From Altererythrobacter sp. CAU 1644 (GTDB lineage: Bacteria > Pseudomonadota > Alphaproteobacteria > Sphingomonadales > Sphingomonadaceae): DNA of 64,000 nt. The translations under genes were made by a program, and so were the position numbers. Positions 17,776-29,039 of this stretch are shown piece after piece (the stretch's first letter is position 1; every line of letters starts with the position of its first letter). Under the pieces are notes generated by a model. The model worked only from the letters and a program-made list of their open reading frames with translations. It did not search any database and was not told the DNA's origin. The stretch is from positions 3,042,352 to 3,106,351 of the forward strand of contig NZ_CP121106.1 in assembly GCF_029623755.1 (NCBI RefSeq), in the 5' to 3' direction.

Positions 17776-18804
17776 GTGAAGGCGCTGGTCAAAGCGCGGG
17801 CCGAAAAGGGCCTGTGGCTCGAGGACGTAGCTGAACCCGAGGTTGGGCGAAACGACGTCAAGGTGAAGATCCTGCGGACCGCGATCTGCGGCACCGACAT
17901 GCATATCTGGAACTGGGACGAATGGGCGCAGCGCACCATCCCGGTACCCATGACCGTTGGTCACGAATTCGTCGGCAGGATTGTCGAGTTCGGTGACAAC
18001 GTGTCGGGCTTCGAAGTCGGACAGATCGTCTCGGGCGAAGGCCATGTCGTCTGCGGGCGCTGCCGCAATTGCATGGCCGGGCGCCGCCACATGTGTGCCG
18101 ACGCCAAGGGAATCGGCGTCAATCGCGAAGGCGCGTTTGCCGAATACCTCGTTCTCCCCGCGGCCAATCTTTGGGTCCATGACCAGAAGATCGATCTCGA
18201 CGTCGCCTCGATCTTCGACCCCTTCGGCAATGCCGTCCATACCGCGCTGCAGTTCGATGTTCTGGGTGAGGACGTGCTCGTGGTCGGCGCTGGGCCGATC
18301 GGCATCATGGCCGCCGCGGTCTGCCGCCACGCCGGGGCGCGGCACGTGGTCGTCAGCGATCTCAACGAGGATCGCCTCGCGCTTGCCAAGAAGATGGGTG
18401 CCACGGCCACCGTGAACCCGACCAAGCGCAAGATCGAGGACGTGCAGGCCGAACTCGGCATGACTGAAGGGTTCGACGTGGGCCTCGAAATGTCGGGTTC
18501 CCAACCCGGGCTCGAGTCATTGATTGCCAACATGGCGCATGGCGGCCGCGTCGCCATTCTTGGCCTTCCGGCAGAGAAACCCACCATCGACATGGACAAG
18601 GTGATCTTTAGCATGCTGACGCTCAAGGGTGTCTATGGGCGCGAGATATTCGAGACTTGGTACAAGATGTCGGTATTCATCCAGTCGGGCCTCGACCTAA
18701 GCCCGATCATTACCCATCGCCTGCCAGTCGATCGATTCGAGGAAGGCTTCGCCGCCATGGCCTCGGGCGAGGCCTGCAAGGTCGTGCTGAACTGGGAAGA
18801 TTGA
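17776..18804 (+). CDS. tdh: L-threonine 3-dehydrogenase
   Basis: A 342-residue zinc-dependent medium-chain dehydrogenase oxidising threonine to 2-amino-3-ketobutyrate with NAD. Near-colinear with E. coli Tdh: catalytic zinc Cys38 in [23 protein letters not shown], the structural zinc cysteines [15 protein letters not shown], and the nucleotide-binding [12 protein letters not shown]. Starts with GTG ([10 protein letters not shown]). Followed after 10 bases by kbl, the classical threonine-to-glycine operon. Confidence 0.97.
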   Translation: MKALVKARAEKGLWLEDVAEPEVGRNDVKVKILRTAICGTDMHIWNWDEWAQRTIPVPMTVGHEFVGRIVEFGDNVSGFEVGQIVSGEGHVVCGRCRNCMAGRRHMCADAKGIGVNREGAFAEYLVLPAANLWVHDQKIDLDVASIFDPFGNAVHTALQFDVLGEDVLVVGAGPIGIMAAAVCRHAGARHVVVSDLNEDRLALAKKMGATATVNPTKRKIEDVQAELGMTEGFDVGLEMSGSQPGLESLIANMAHGGRVAILGLPAEKPTIDMDKVIFSMLTLKGVYGREIFETWYKMSVFIQSGLDLSPIITHRLPVDRFEEGFAAMASGEACKVVLNWED

Positions 18805-18814
18805 GGAACAAGCG

Positions 18815-19996
<1,182 letters not shown>

Positions 19997-19997
19997 C

Positions 19998-20771
19998 CTA
20001 ACCGGCGCTGTCGATCTCGAGAAAGCTGTCGTCGCGAGCAAGGCATACCAGGCCCAGGCCTGCTGCCCGCGCGCGCTCGACCGCCATGCTAGTCGGCAGC
20101 GAAATGGTGACGAGGAAATTCCCGCCTGCCCGAACCACCTTTTCGACGATTTCGTAGGAGCAGCGTGCGGTAGAAAGTACAAATCCTTCCGCGAAGTCGC
20201 GCCCTACTGCCGCGAGCGCACCAACCAGCTTGTCGACTGCATTGTGACGACCGACATCCTCGCGCATCAGGATGATCTGGCCCTCCCTATTGGCGAAAGC
20301 AGCCGCATGTGCGGCACCGGTTTGCGCATTGAGTACTTGCTTTGCGCGCAGGTCCACGACCGCGGCAAAGATTGCCGCCTCGGCGGGACGCTCGCCCTTC
20401 GGCACTTTGGGTAGTGGCTTGGCCAGCGCTTCGAGATTCTCGATCCCGCACAGCCCGCAGGAGCTCTCGGCTACCCGAGTACGCACACGCTCCGACAATT
20501 GCTCGATACCGAGGCCCGACAATTGGGTCCGGACCACATAGCCAAGATCGGTTTCGGCAATATCGAATTGGTCGATGTCCTCCGGGCGCGCCGCCAGCCC
20601 CTCGGTCAACGCGAAGCCCGTAACGAAATCCTCGAGATCGCGCGGCGTCGCCATCATTACCGCATAGGCCAGCCCGTTGAACTCAAGCGCCACCGGCACT
20701 TCGGGCACCCATTCGCGCGACACCTCGCGCGAGGTGCCGTTGCGGCGAACTTCGCGCGTGTTACCCGGCAT
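19998..20771 (-). CDS. fdhD: Formate dehydrogenase sulfurtransferase FdhD
   Basis: A 257-residue accessory protein that inserts sulfur into the bis-MGD cofactor of formate dehydrogenase. SSCGLCG carries the two reactive cysteines; MREDVGRHNAVDKLVG and STARCSYEIVEK are typical. The ATG at 20771 overlaps the end of fdsD by 11 bases, and the gene closes the fhs-fdsGBAD-fdhD operon. A longer frame to 20894 lies inside fdsD and is not used. It converges on kbl with one base between stops. Confidence 0.94.
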   Translation of the reverse strand: MPGNTREVRRNGTSREVSREWVPEVPVALEFNGLAYAVMMATPRDLEDFVTGFALTEGLAARPEDIDQFDIAETDLGYVVRTQLSGLGIEQLSERVRTRVAESSCGLCGIENLEALAKPLPKVPKGERPAEAAIFAAVVDLRAKQVLNAQTGAAHAAAFANREGQIILMREDVGRHNAVDKLVGALAAVGRDFAEGFVLSTARCSYEIVEKVVRAGGNFLVTISLPTSMAVERARAAGLGLVCLARDDSFLEIDSAG

Positions 20772-21060
20772 CCGAATTGTGCAGCCCGCCGTGCTTGGAA
20801 AAATCGGTGGCGCGAGTCTGTGAGCCGGGGTGCCCCTTCTCGTAGAGATGCGCGACCGCTTCAGCCGCAATCGGGTCGAGCCCGCTGCGATCACTTGAGA
20901 ACACCGCCTCCTTCATGCGCGGATCCCAGAAGCTCTCGATGTGATCGGCAGTCGCCAGCACTGCGCGATCATGCCCGATCGCGACGAAGTTCTTCGCGAT
21001 CTGGTTGGCATAACGATAGAGCGTCTCTAACTGGCTCTTATGGGGCGCTTCCGAGCTCAT
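20761..21060 (-). CDS. fdsD: Formate dehydrogenase delta subunit
   Basis: A 99-residue FdsD-family protein needed for activity of soluble FdsABGD formate dehydrogenase. Begins MSSEAPHKSQLETLYRYANQ and contains HIESFWDPRMKEAV, the conserved family segment. The ATG at 21060 overlaps the stop of fdsA by four bases. An upstream extension to 21189 lies in fdsA and is rejected. Confidence 0.9.
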   Translation of the reverse strand: MSSEAPHKSQLETLYRYANQIAKNFVAIGHDRAVLATADHIESFWDPRMKEAVFSSDRSGLDPIAAEAVAHLYEKGHPGSQTRATDFSKHGGLHNSDAG

Positions 21061-23909
21061 TCTGCGGGTTCCATCGCACCGCCGGCTATGCGGCGACTGC
21101 GTGCGGTCAACTCCTGATAGTCTTCCTGCCAATCGGTCGGGCCGTTCGACGGTGTGACTTGCACCGCAGTTACCTTGTACTCGGGGCAATTGGTGGCCCA
21201 GTCCGAGTAGTCGGTGGTGACGACATTGGCCTGAGTCGCGGGGTGGTGGAAGGTGGTGTAGACGACGCCCGGCGCGACCCGGTCGGTCACGGTGACGCGC
21301 AAGGTCGTCTCGCCGGTCCGGCTGGCGAGCTTCGCCCAGTCGCCGTCCTTGAGGCCACGGTTCTCGGCATCGACCGGATGCACTTCAAGCAGGTCCTCCT
21401 GGTGCCAGACGGTATTGGCCGTGCGCCGCGTCTGCGCGCCGACATTGTACTGGCTGAGAATGCGTCCGGTGGTGAGCAGCAGCGGGAAACGCGGCCCGGT
21501 CTTTTCGTCGGTCGGGACGTAGTCGGTAACGACGAACAGCCCCTTCCCGCGAACGAACCCTTCGATGTGCATCACCGGCGAACCGTCTGGGTGCTTCTCA
21601 TTGACCGGCCATTGCACGCTGCCGCGTTCCTGCAGCATCTGCCAGTTCACTCCTGCAAAACTGCCGGTGAGCCGCGCGATCTCGTCGAGGATCTCGCTCG
21701 GATGCGAGTAGTTCCAGCCAGCGCCAAGGGCATTGGCGAGCAGTTGCGTGACCTCCCAATCCTCTTGGCCATTCGCAGGCTCCATTACCTTGCGGACCGG
21801 CTGGATGCGCCGCTCGGCATTGGTGAAGGTGCCGTTCTTCTCGAGGAACGTGCTGCCCGGAAGGAAGACGTGCGCGTAGTTTGCGGTCTCGTTGAGGAAG
21901 AGATCATGGACGATCACGCAGTCCATCGAGGACAGGCCGTCCGCCACATGCTGCGTGTTCGGATCGGACTGCAGAATGTCCTCGCCCTGGATATAGATCG
22001 CCTTGAAGCTGCCATCGACCGCAGCATCGAGCATGTTGGGAATGCGCAGGCCCGGTTCCGGATCGAGCGACACGCCCCAATCCTTCTCGAACAATTCGCG
22101 GGTCGCGGCATCCGATAGATGGCGATAGCCGGGCAGTTCGTGCGGGAAGCTGCCCATGTCGCAAGCCCCCTGCACATTGTTCTGGCCGCGTAGCGGGTTC
22201 ACCCCCACACCCGGCCGACCGATATTGCCGGTCGCCATTGCGAGGTTGGCGATCGCCATCACGGTCGAGGAGCCCTGGCTATGCTCGGTCACGCCCAGCC
22301 CGTAATAGATCGCGCCGTTGCCGCCGGTCGCAAATAGGCGCGCTGCTCCGCGCAATTCCTCGGCCGGAACACGCGTGACCGGCTCGAGCGTCTCGGGCGA
22401 ATGCCGCTCGTCCGATACGAACCGAGCCCAATCCTCATAGGCCTCGACATCGCAGCGCTCGCGAATGAATGCTTGGTCGGTGAGCCCCTCTGTGACGATG
22501 ACATGCGCCATTGCGGTGAGTACCGCGACATTGGTACCGGGCTGAAGGGGAAGGTGGTGGGCCGCCTCGACATGCGGCGTGCGCACGAGATCGATCCGGC
22601 GCGGGTCGATCACGATCAGCTTCGCTCCCTGGCGCAATCGGCGCTTGAGCCGGCTGGCGAAGACCGGGTGGCCGTCGGTCGGGTTCGCTCCGATTACCAG
22701 CGCGACATCGGTATGCTCGACACTATCGAAATCCTGCGTACCGGCGCTGGTCCCGAAGGTTGTCTTGAGCCCATAGCCGGTCGGCGAATGGCACACGCGG
22801 GCGCAAGTATCGACATTGTTCGCACCGAAAACCGAACGCACCATCTTCTGGACCAGGAAGGTTTCCTCATTGGTGCAGCGGCTCGAGGTGATCCCACCCA
22901 GCGCCCGCGCGCCATGCTCTGCCTTGATCGTATTGAGCCGGTCGGCGGTGAAGGCGATCGCTTCGTCCCAGTTGACCTCGCGCCAAGGCTGGTCGATGCT
23001 CTCGCGGATCATCGGCGAGGTGATGCGGTCCTGGTGGTTGGCATAGCCCCAGGCGAAACGTCCTTTGACACAGGAATGGCCGCGATTGGCCTTGCCATCC
23101 TTGTACGGAACCATGCGGACGAGTTGTTCGCCCTTCATTTCCGCGCGGAAGGTGCAGCCGACCCCGCAATAAGCGCAAGTCGTGACCACCGCGCGTTCCG
23201 GCTTGCCCAGTTCCTTGACGCTCTTCTCGCGCAGGGTCGCCGTTGGGCAGGCCTGCACGCATGCCCCGCAGCTCACGCATTCGCTGGAGAGAAAATCGTC
23301 CGCCTTCGTCCCGGCGCTGATCAGCGAGGCAAAACCGCGACCGTCCACCGTGAGCGCCAATGTGCCCTGCACCTCGTCGCAGGCGCGCACGCAGCGCGAA
23401 CAGACGATGCACTTGCTCGGGTCGAAATCGAAATAGGGGTTGGAGGTATCGGTCGCTTCGCCCAGATGATTGGCGCCGTCATAGCCATAGCGCACATCGC
23501 GCAAGCCGACTTCGGCAGCGGTGTCCTGAAGCTCGCAATCATTGTTGGCGCTGCAGGTCAGGCAGTCGAGCGGATGATCGGAGATGTAGAGCTCCATCAC
23601 CCCGCGCCGCAGCTTTGCCAGCCGGGCGTTCTGGGTATGGACGACCATGCCCTCCTCGGCCGGCGTGGTGCAGCTCGCGGGCGTACCGCGCCGCCCGTCG
23701 ATCTCGACCAGGCACATGCGGCACGAACCGAAGCTCTTCACATTGTCCGTGGCGCACAGGCTGGGAATGTCGCCACCGCTCTCGCGCGCAGCGCGCATCA
23801 CGCTGGTCCCGGCGGGCACCGTAACCAGGCGACCGTCGATCGTCAGCGTCACGCGCTCGGTCGAACGGCTTTCGGGCGTTCCGAAATCGGGTTGGCGTTC
23901 AAAGCCCAT
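21057..23909 (-). CDS. fdsA: NAD-dependent formate dehydrogenase alpha (catalytic) subunit
   Basis: A 950-residue molybdenum bis-MGD enzyme oxidising formate to CO2. Visible cofactor sites in order: a [2Fe-2S] site (C52, C63, C66, C80), a NuoG-type His/Cys cluster (H112, C116, C119, C125), two ferredoxin [4Fe-4S] sites (C167-C177; C211-C221) and the proximal [4Fe-4S] site (C245, C248, C252, C280). The Mo ligand is C373 with the adjacent catalytic H374 (RVCHSPT); it is Cys, not selenocysteine. The C-terminal half is the molybdopterin dinucleotide-binding domain. It overlaps fdsB by 11 bases. The cytoplasmic complex passes electrons to NAD through FdsB. Confidence 0.96.
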   Translation of the reverse strand: MGFERQPDFGTPESRSTERVTLTIDGRLVTVPAGTSVMRAARESGGDIPSLCATDNVKSFGSCRMCLVEIDGRRGTPASCTTPAEEGMVVHTQNARLAKLRRGVMELYISDHPLDCLTCSANNDCELQDTAAEVGLRDVRYGYDGANHLGEATDTSNPYFDFDPSKCIVCSRCVRACDEVQGTLALTVDGRGFASLISAGTKADDFLSSECVSCGACVQACPTATLREKSVKELGKPERAVVTTCAYCGVGCTFRAEMKGEQLVRMVPYKDGKANRGHSCVKGRFAWGYANHQDRITSPMIRESIDQPWREVNWDEAIAFTADRLNTIKAEHGARALGGITSSRCTNEETFLVQKMVRSVFGANNVDTCARVCHSPTGYGLKTTFGTSAGTQDFDSVEHTDVALVIGANPTDGHPVFASRLKRRLRQGAKLIVIDPRRIDLVRTPHVEAAHHLPLQPGTNVAVLTAMAHVIVTEGLTDQAFIRERCDVEAYEDWARFVSDERHSPETLEPVTRVPAEELRGAARLFATGGNGAIYYGLGVTEHSQGSSTVMAIANLAMATGNIGRPGVGVNPLRGQNNVQGACDMGSFPHELPGYRHLSDAATRELFEKDWGVSLDPEPGLRIPNMLDAAVDGSFKAIYIQGEDILQSDPNTQHVADGLSSMDCVIVHDLFLNETANYAHVFLPGSTFLEKNGTFTNAERRIQPVRKVMEPANGQEDWEVTQLLANALGAGWNYSHPSEILDEIARLTGSFAGVNWQMLQERGSVQWPVNEKHPDGSPVMHIEGFVRGKGLFVVTDYVPTDEKTGPRFPLLLTTGRILSQYNVGAQTRRTANTVWHQEDLLEVHPVDAENRGLKDGDWAKLASRTGETTLRVTVTDRVAPGVVYTTFHHPATQANVVTTDYSDWATNCPEYKVTAVQVTPSNGPTDWQEDYQELTARSRRIAGGAMEPAE

Positions 23910-25440
23910 CGGCAGTCTCCAGAGCCTCTATACCAAAATCTTCGGGCCAATGCTTCAGCGCGCTCATCACCGGAAAGGGAGTGAAGCCTCCGAGGGCGCA
24001 AAGCGACCCGTCGCGCATCACCTCGCACAAGTCTTCGAGCAGTTCGATCTGCTCGGCCTGATTACGCGTAGACTTGACTGCATTATGCATCTGCGGTGCA
24101 AGCTCGAGCCGGTCGGGCTCGCGCCCTCCGGCCAGGATGCGATCGACGATTTCCGCCCCGCGGACTGCCCCGATCCGGCAGGGCGTGCACTTTCCGCAGC
24201 TTTCAGCAGCACAGAATTCGAAGGCGAAACGGGCCATTGCGCCCATGTCGGCAGTGTCGTCGAACACGGTGATCCCGCCGTGCCCGATGAGCCCCTCGGC
24301 CGCGGTGAACGCCTCGTAATCGAAAGGCAGGTCGAACTGGTTTGAGTGGATATAGGCGCCGAGCGGCCCGCCGACCTGGACTGCCTTCACCGGCCGTCCG
24401 GAAGCAGTTCCGCCGCCGATGTCATTGACCAGTTCACCGAGAGTAATCCCGAAAGCGGTTTCGTAGAGCCCGCCGTAGCGGATATTGCCCGCCAGTTGGA
24501 CCGGCATGGTACCTTTTGAGCGCTCGATCCCGAGGCTTTCGTAGAGCGCCGCCCCCCCTTCCGAGAGGATATGCGGTATGGCCGCGAGCGTGAGGACGTT
24601 GTTGACGACGGTCGGTTTGCCGAAGGCGCCCTCGATCGCGGGGAGCGGCGGCTTGGCACGCACTTCACCGCGCTTGCCTTCGAGACTGTTGAGCAGGCTG
24701 GTCTCTTCGCCGCAAACATAAGCGCCCGCACCGACCCGTACCTCGAGCGCAAAAGGCGCGACGATATCCGCCGATAACCCGATAGCTTCGTGTAGCTTCG
24801 CAATAGCATCGGGATACTCGCTGCGCAGGTAGACGTAGCCCTGCGATGCGCCGACCGCGAGCCCGGCTATCGCCATGCCCTCGATCAGCGCGAATGGATC
24901 GCCTTCCATCAGCATTCGGTCGGCAAAAGTCCCGCTGTCGCCCTCATCGGCATTGCAGACGATGTATTTCTCCGGTCCCGCCGCCTTGGCCACGGTTTGC
25001 CACTTGATCCCGGCCGGGAAACCCGCACCGCCGCGACCGCGCAGGCCCGACTGGGTAACTTCCTCGAGGATCCGCTCGGGGCCGATCGACCTGGCGCGTT
25101 CAAGACCTGCCCAACCGCCGGTGGCCTCGTAATCCTCCAGGCTCAAAGGTCGCGTCTTGCCCGCCCGCGCAAAGGTCAGCCGCTGCTGCCCTGCAATAAA
25201 GGGGTGATCGGCGATTGTGCCAATGCCGAGCTGACTGCTGCCGTCGAGGATCGCCGCCACGTCATCGACCGTTGCCGGGCCAAAGCCCTGCCCGTCGACT
25301 TCGACCAGCGGCTCGAGCCAGTGCATACCCCAGCTCGAAACCCGTTCCACCGTCGCGCCAGCCCGCTCGAAAGCGCGCGCGACTGCATCGGCACCGCAAG
25401 CCTTGGCCAGGCTGTCATCGGAGATGCGAACGATCGTCAT
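23899..25440 (-). CDS. fdsB: Formate dehydrogenase beta subunit (NuoF-like, FMN)
   Basis: A 513-residue diaphorase subunit. A thioredoxin-like N-terminal part precedes the NuoF core: GLRGRGGAGFPAGIKW (FMN/NADH binding), CNADEGDSGTFADR, YVCGEETSLLNSLEG and the [4Fe-4S] motif ESCGKCTPCRIG near the C-terminus. It reduces NAD with electrons from FdsA. Its start overlaps the end of fdsG by four bases and its end overlaps fdsA. Confidence 0.96.
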   Translation of the reverse strand: MTIVRISDDSLAKACGADAVARAFERAGATVERVSSWGMHWLEPLVEVDGQGFGPATVDDVAAILDGSSQLGIGTIADHPFIAGQQRLTFARAGKTRPLSLEDYEATGGWAGLERARSIGPERILEEVTQSGLRGRGGAGFPAGIKWQTVAKAAGPEKYIVCNADEGDSGTFADRMLMEGDPFALIEGMAIAGLAVGASQGYVYLRSEYPDAIAKLHEAIGLSADIVAPFALEVRVGAGAYVCGEETSLLNSLEGKRGEVRAKPPLPAIEGAFGKPTVVNNVLTLAAIPHILSEGGAALYESLGIERSKGTMPVQLAGNIRYGGLYETAFGITLGELVNDIGGGTASGRPVKAVQVGGPLGAYIHSNQFDLPFDYEAFTAAEGLIGHGGITVFDDTADMGAMARFAFEFCAAESCGKCTPCRIGAVRGAEIVDRILAGGREPDRLELAPQMHNAVKSTRNQAEQIELLEDLCEVMRDGSLCALGGFTPFPVMSALKHWPEDFGIEALETADGL

Positions 25441-25862
25441 GCGCCCTCGATCAACTGACGAAGCTTGGCGTCGTCCAAGCGTGAGTAAACCGCATCACCG
25501 ATCCGCGCATTGGGCCCGACGCTGCACAGCCCGAGGCAATAGACCGTTGCCAGCTTCACTCGATTGCCTGCGGTCGCTTCGGCATCGGGCATCAGCGCCT
25601 CCACCCCGCGCGCCTGGCACGCCTCGGCACGGCAGATCTGGACCTTGGGCCGCGGATCGTGGGCCGGCGTGAAATCGTGATAGAAACTCACCACCCCGTG
25701 CACCTCGGCGCGGCTGAGGTTAAGCGCCTGTGCAACCGTGCGCTCGGCCGCCTCGTCGATGCAGCCAAACTCGGCTTGGATCGCGTGCAGGATCGGCAAG
25801 AGCGGTCCCTTCCGATCCCGATGCTCGGCACAGATTTCGACGAGGCGCTGATCTCGATCCAT
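25437..25862 (-). CDS. fdsG: Formate dehydrogenase gamma subunit (NuoE-like)
   Basis: A 141-residue thioredoxin-fold [2Fe-2S] subunit: ligands in ICRAEACQ and YCLGLCSVGP; VVSFYHDFTP is typical of NuoE relatives. GTG 25865 directly precedes ATG 25862; the ATG is taken, with AGGA about ten bases upstream. It lies 49 bases after fhs on the same strand and opens the fds block. Confidence 0.93.
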   Translation of the reverse strand: MDRDQRLVEICAEHRDRKGPLLPILHAIQAEFGCIDEAAERTVAQALNLSRAEVHGVVSFYHDFTPAHDPRPKVQICRAEACQARGVEALMPDAEATAGNRVKLATVYCLGLCSVGPNARIGDAVYSRLDDAKLRQLIEGA

Positions 25863-25911
25863 CACTTCGTGATCCTAACACGACTGCGCTTGTCGCGCAT
25901 CGCCTGTCCGT

Positions 25912-27612
25912 TCAGGCGAGCCCGACAATCTGGCCGCTGCTGTCGAGACCGATTTCGAAGGCGGCCGGTTTGCGCGGCAGGCCGGGCATCACCATGATGT
26001 CGCCGCAAATTGCGACAACGAAGCCCGCCCCCGCCGACAATCGCACCTCGCGCACTTCGACCGTGTGGCCTTCGGGCGCACCCTGCTTGGTCGCATCGGT
26101 GGAGAAGCTGTACTGCGTCTTGGCAATGCAGATCGGGAGATTTCCGTATCCCAGCTTCTCATATTCCTTGAGATCGCGGGCAGCGGAACTGACGATCACG
26201 ACCTCCTCGGCCCGGTAGATTTCCTTGGCGATGGTCTCGATCTTTTCGCCCAGCGGCATTTCGCACGGATAGAGCAGTTCGACCTGGGGCGAGCCGCCAT
26301 CAAGCACGGCCTTGACCGCTTCGGCCAGTTCCCGCGCGCCTTCCCCGCCTTCGGCCCAATGCTTGGAGAGGGCACAAGCAACCCCCATCTCGCCGCAGAT
26401 CCGCTTGAGCGCGTCGATTTCCTCCTGGGAATCCTTGATGAAGTGGTTGATCGCAACGACCGGCGAGATGCCGTATTTCTTGAGGTTCTGGATATGGCGC
26501 CGGATGTTGACCGCCCCGCGCTCGAGCGCCTCCACATCTGGCGTTCCAAGGTCCTCCTTGGCCACACCGCCCTGCATCTTGAGCGCGCGGACCGTGGCGA
26601 CAAGCACCACCGCATCGGGACGCAGGCCCGACTGGCGGCACTTGATGTCGATGAACTTCTGCGCCCCGAGGTCGGCGCCGAAGCCCGCTTCGGTCACGAC
26701 GACGTCGGCCAGCTTGAGCGCACTCTGGGTCGCCATCACCGAATTGCAACCGTGCGCGATATTGGCGAACGGTCCACCGTGGATGAAGGCCGGATTGTGC
26801 TCGATCGTCTGCACCAGATTGGGGGCGAGCGCGTCCTTCAGCAGGACTGCCATGGCGCCGTCGGCACCAAGGTCGCGTGCCGTGATCGGCTCTTTCGCGC
26901 GGGTCCGGGCAACGATGATGTCCCCCAGGCGCCGCTGCAGATCATGGAGATCGGTGGCAAGGCAGAGGATGGCCATGATCTCGGAAGCGACGGTAATGTC
27001 GAACCCGCTTTCGCGCGGAATTCCGTGGGCCGGACCGCCGAGGCCGATCGTGATGTTGCGCAGCGCGCGATCGTTCATGTCGACCACCCGGCGCCAGGTG
27101 ATACGCCGCGGGTCGATATCGAGTTCGTTACCCCACTGCAGGTGGTTGTCGAGCAAGGCGGCGAGCAGGCTGTGGGCCGAGGTGATGGCATGGAAATCGC
27201 CGTTGAAGTGGAGGTTGATGTCCTCCATCGGTACGACCTGGGCACGCCCGCCCCCTGCCGCACCACCCTTCATGCCGAAGCACGGCCCGAGCGAGGGTTC
27301 GCGCAGGCAGACCATGGCATTGACGCCAATCACATTCAGCCCGTCGGTCAGGCCGACGCTGGTCGTGGTCTTGCCCTCGCCCGCAGGCGTCGGGGTGATC
27401 GCAGTGACCAGCACGAGCTTGCCGTTCGGCCGATCCTTCATGCCGGAAATGTGATCGAGGCTCAGCTTGGCCTTGAAATGGCCGTGCGGGACCAGAGCTT
27501 CAGGAGCGAGGCCCAGCCGCCGCTCGGCCAGTCCGAGTATCGGCTCCATCCGCGCGGCGCGAGCAATCTCGATATCGGGCGCACCCGGTGGCGGCAGGTT
27601 TTCTTGCGGCAT
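25912..27612 (-). CDS. fhs: Formate-tetrahydrofolate ligase (formyl-THF synthetase)
   Basis: A 566-residue enzyme interconverting formate + ATP + THF and 10-formyl-THF. The nucleotide loop [14 protein letters not shown] is present, followed by [19 protein letters not shown] and, at the C-terminus, [13 protein letters not shown]. The ATG at 27612 is preceded by a purine-rich stretch; a longer frame to 27696 is unsupported. It is the first gene of the formate dehydrogenase operon, suggesting use in the reverse direction: releasing formate (with ATP gain) from methyl groups oxidised on THF, for Fds to convert to CO2 and NADH. Confidence 0.96.
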   Translation of the reverse strand: MPQENLPPPGAPDIEIARAARMEPILGLAERRLGLAPEALVPHGHFKAKLSLDHISGMKDRPNGKLVLVTAITPTPAGEGKTTTSVGLTDGLNVIGVNAMVCLREPSLGPCFGMKGGAAGGGRAQVVPMEDINLHFNGDFHAITSAHSLLAALLDNHLQWGNELDIDPRRITWRRVVDMNDRALRNITIGLGGPAHGIPRESGFDITVASEIMAILCLATDLHDLQRRLGDIIVARTRAKEPITARDLGADGAMAVLLKDALAPNLVQTIEHNPAFIHGGPFANIAHGCNSVMATQSALKLADVVVTEAGFGADLGAQKFIDIKCRQSGLRPDAVVLVATVRALKMQGGVAKEDLGTPDVEALERGAVNIRRHIQNLKKYGISPVVAINHFIKDSQEEIDALKRICGEMGVACALSKHWAEGGEGARELAEAVKAVLDGGSPQVELLYPCEMPLGEKIETIAKEIYRAEEVVIVSSAARDLKEYEKLGYGNLPICIAKTQYSFSTDATKQGAPEGHTVEVREVRLSAGAGFVVAICGDIMVMPGLPRKPAAFEIGLDSSGQIVGLA

Positions 27613-27787
27613 GGGCTCTTGCTCTCCCCCATAGTTGCCAGCCGGGCTGGCGGCGTTTCGATGTGGCCTGTCTGGTGAATTTGTAGGGTGGCACAAGGAT
27701 TAGCAGAACTGAGGAAGGAAACTGATCCACAACATCAGTGAGCGTGATGGTAGGTGAGATGTTATCCCTGTCGCAAATAATGCTTTT

Positions 27788-28759
27788 TCAGTCTTCTCCG
27801 ACGCTCATCAGCGATTCCAGCCAGGGCAGGTCCGCAAAGAGTTCGGGGAAGACCTCGCGCTCCAGAATGTCGCGGCATTCCTGAGTGATGTTGCGGGTCG
27901 CAGGACCGAGCATCCCGTCCCTGGCGATCAGCGTCATCCGCCTGAAGAAGCTCCCCCGGCTTATCGGCTTGACCTCGAGCCGTTCGATCACTCCCGGGGT
28001 CTGGAACAGGCAGAGCGGCGTCGTGATGCCCCAGCCATCGCCATTGGCGACGGCCTGCGAGTGGCCACTCACGGAGTCGAACTCGATCCGCTCGGGGAAT
28101 TTGAACTGGAGTCGGTTGAGCTGCGCCTCGGTTTTTCGCCCCACCGACGAGCGCATCGAGAAGCGAATGAAGTTGCTGCCCGCCAGGTGCTCCCCAAGTT
28201 CCATCTCCATGGGAAAGCCCTTCGGGAAAATAAGGACATAGGGCTCCGAGAGGATCGTATAGCGTTCGACCCCGATGGTGCCGGAAACGTGCGATTCCTC
28301 GGTGATCATGATGTCGGCAGCGTGGGAATTGAAGCGCGCCTGTTGGTCGGGAAACAACCCGTTCGAGATCCGCCACGATCGTGCCATGTCCGAAGCCCGA
28401 TGATAAAGCCGCGGCCCGAGGACGTTGGCGAGACTTTCCGGCATGGTGATCGAGAGCTGGGCGAGCTGCAGGTATTCCTCTTCGGCGGCCTCGAGATAGG
28501 CCTGCTGGACGTCAGCGAGGATCTTCTTGCCGCGCGACAGCAGGGCTTGCCCCGCGCTCGTCAGCACGATCGGGCGCACCGTCCGGTCGAACAATTGCTT
28601 GCCGACCGCCTCTTCCAGCGCGGCGATCGTCTGGGACACGCCCGACTGCGTCATTCCGAGCACTTCGGCCCCGCGGGTCATTCCCCCCTGCTCGGCCGTA
28701 GTCACGAACACCTGCAATGTGCGAAACTCGAAACTGCCGAGCTGCTTACCTTGCTTCAT
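27788..28759 (-). CDS. LysR-family transcriptional regulator
   Basis: A 323-residue regulator. The N-terminal winged HTH reads FRTLQVFVTTAEQGGMTRGA with a second half TQSGVSQTIAALEEAVG, then a periplasmic-binding-like effector domain (residues about 100-310). The ATG at 28759 was chosen because the upstream extension to 28816 contains no domain. It diverges from the TonB receptor operon across 280 bases containing palindromes, so it probably controls that operon, and it lies just upstream of fhs on the same strand. The effector is unknown; a betaine or related compound is a guess from the neighbourhood. Confidence 0.88.
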   Translation of the reverse strand: MKQGKQLGSFEFRTLQVFVTTAEQGGMTRGAEVLGMTQSGVSQTIAALEEAVGKQLFDRTVRPIVLTSAGQALLSRGKKILADVQQAYLEAAEEEYLQLAQLSITMPESLANVLGPRLYHRASDMARSWRISNGLFPDQQARFNSHAADIMITEESHVSGTIGVERYTILSEPYVLIFPKGFPMEMELGEHLAGSNFIRFSMRSSVGRKTEAQLNRLQFKFPERIEFDSVSGHSQAVANGDGWGITTPLCLFQTPGVIERLEVKPISRGSFFRRMTLIARDGMLGPATRNITQECRDILEREVFPELFADLPWLESLMSVGED

Positions 28760-28835
28760 AGCTGGCAATTCTCCCCAATTGCGCAATTCACGCGCCGATA
28801 TTTTCGCGCGTCCCAACCGCCCTGAGCAAGCGCGT

Positions 28836-28881
28836 TGATCACGATAAACTTTATCAGAATCCCTAATGGTTAGCCAATTAG
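28836..28881. promoter_or_regulatory. Candidate LysR operator palindromes
   Basis: Between the divergent LysR and TonB receptor genes lie TGATCA (28836-28841), a perfect 6+1+6 palindrome GATAAA-c-TTTATC (28843-28855), and an imperfect inverted repeat CTAATGG...CCAATTAG (28863-28881). The cluster is AT-richer than its surroundings. Placement and symmetry fit an operator; no binding evidence. Confidence 0.45.
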
Positions 28882-29039
28882 CAGTCGACTCGTTTGAAGT
28901 GCCGCAGATTCAGCCTAGGCTTGGTGGCAAGGCTCATCGCGGGTTCCGCGCGCGCTTGGAACGACTTCAGCATCGCCACCGGCAATGTCTCGTCCCCGTG
29001 CTCTGTGAAGGCCTGAATAATATGGGGAGGGCGTAACCA

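Noticed and set aside
21057..23909. Selenocysteine in formate dehydrogenase
   Set aside because: The catalytic position is an ordinary cysteine codon (C373) and no in-frame TGA occurs.
27637..27651. GCCAGCC-G-GGCTGGC palindrome upstream of fhs as a terminator or riboswitch
   Set aside because: The loop would be too small for the full stem, no T-run follows, and no known riboswitch core surrounds it.
22401..27678. Long plus-strand frames opposite fdsA and fhs
   Set aside because: Mirror frames of genes with full cofactor motifs on the minus strand.
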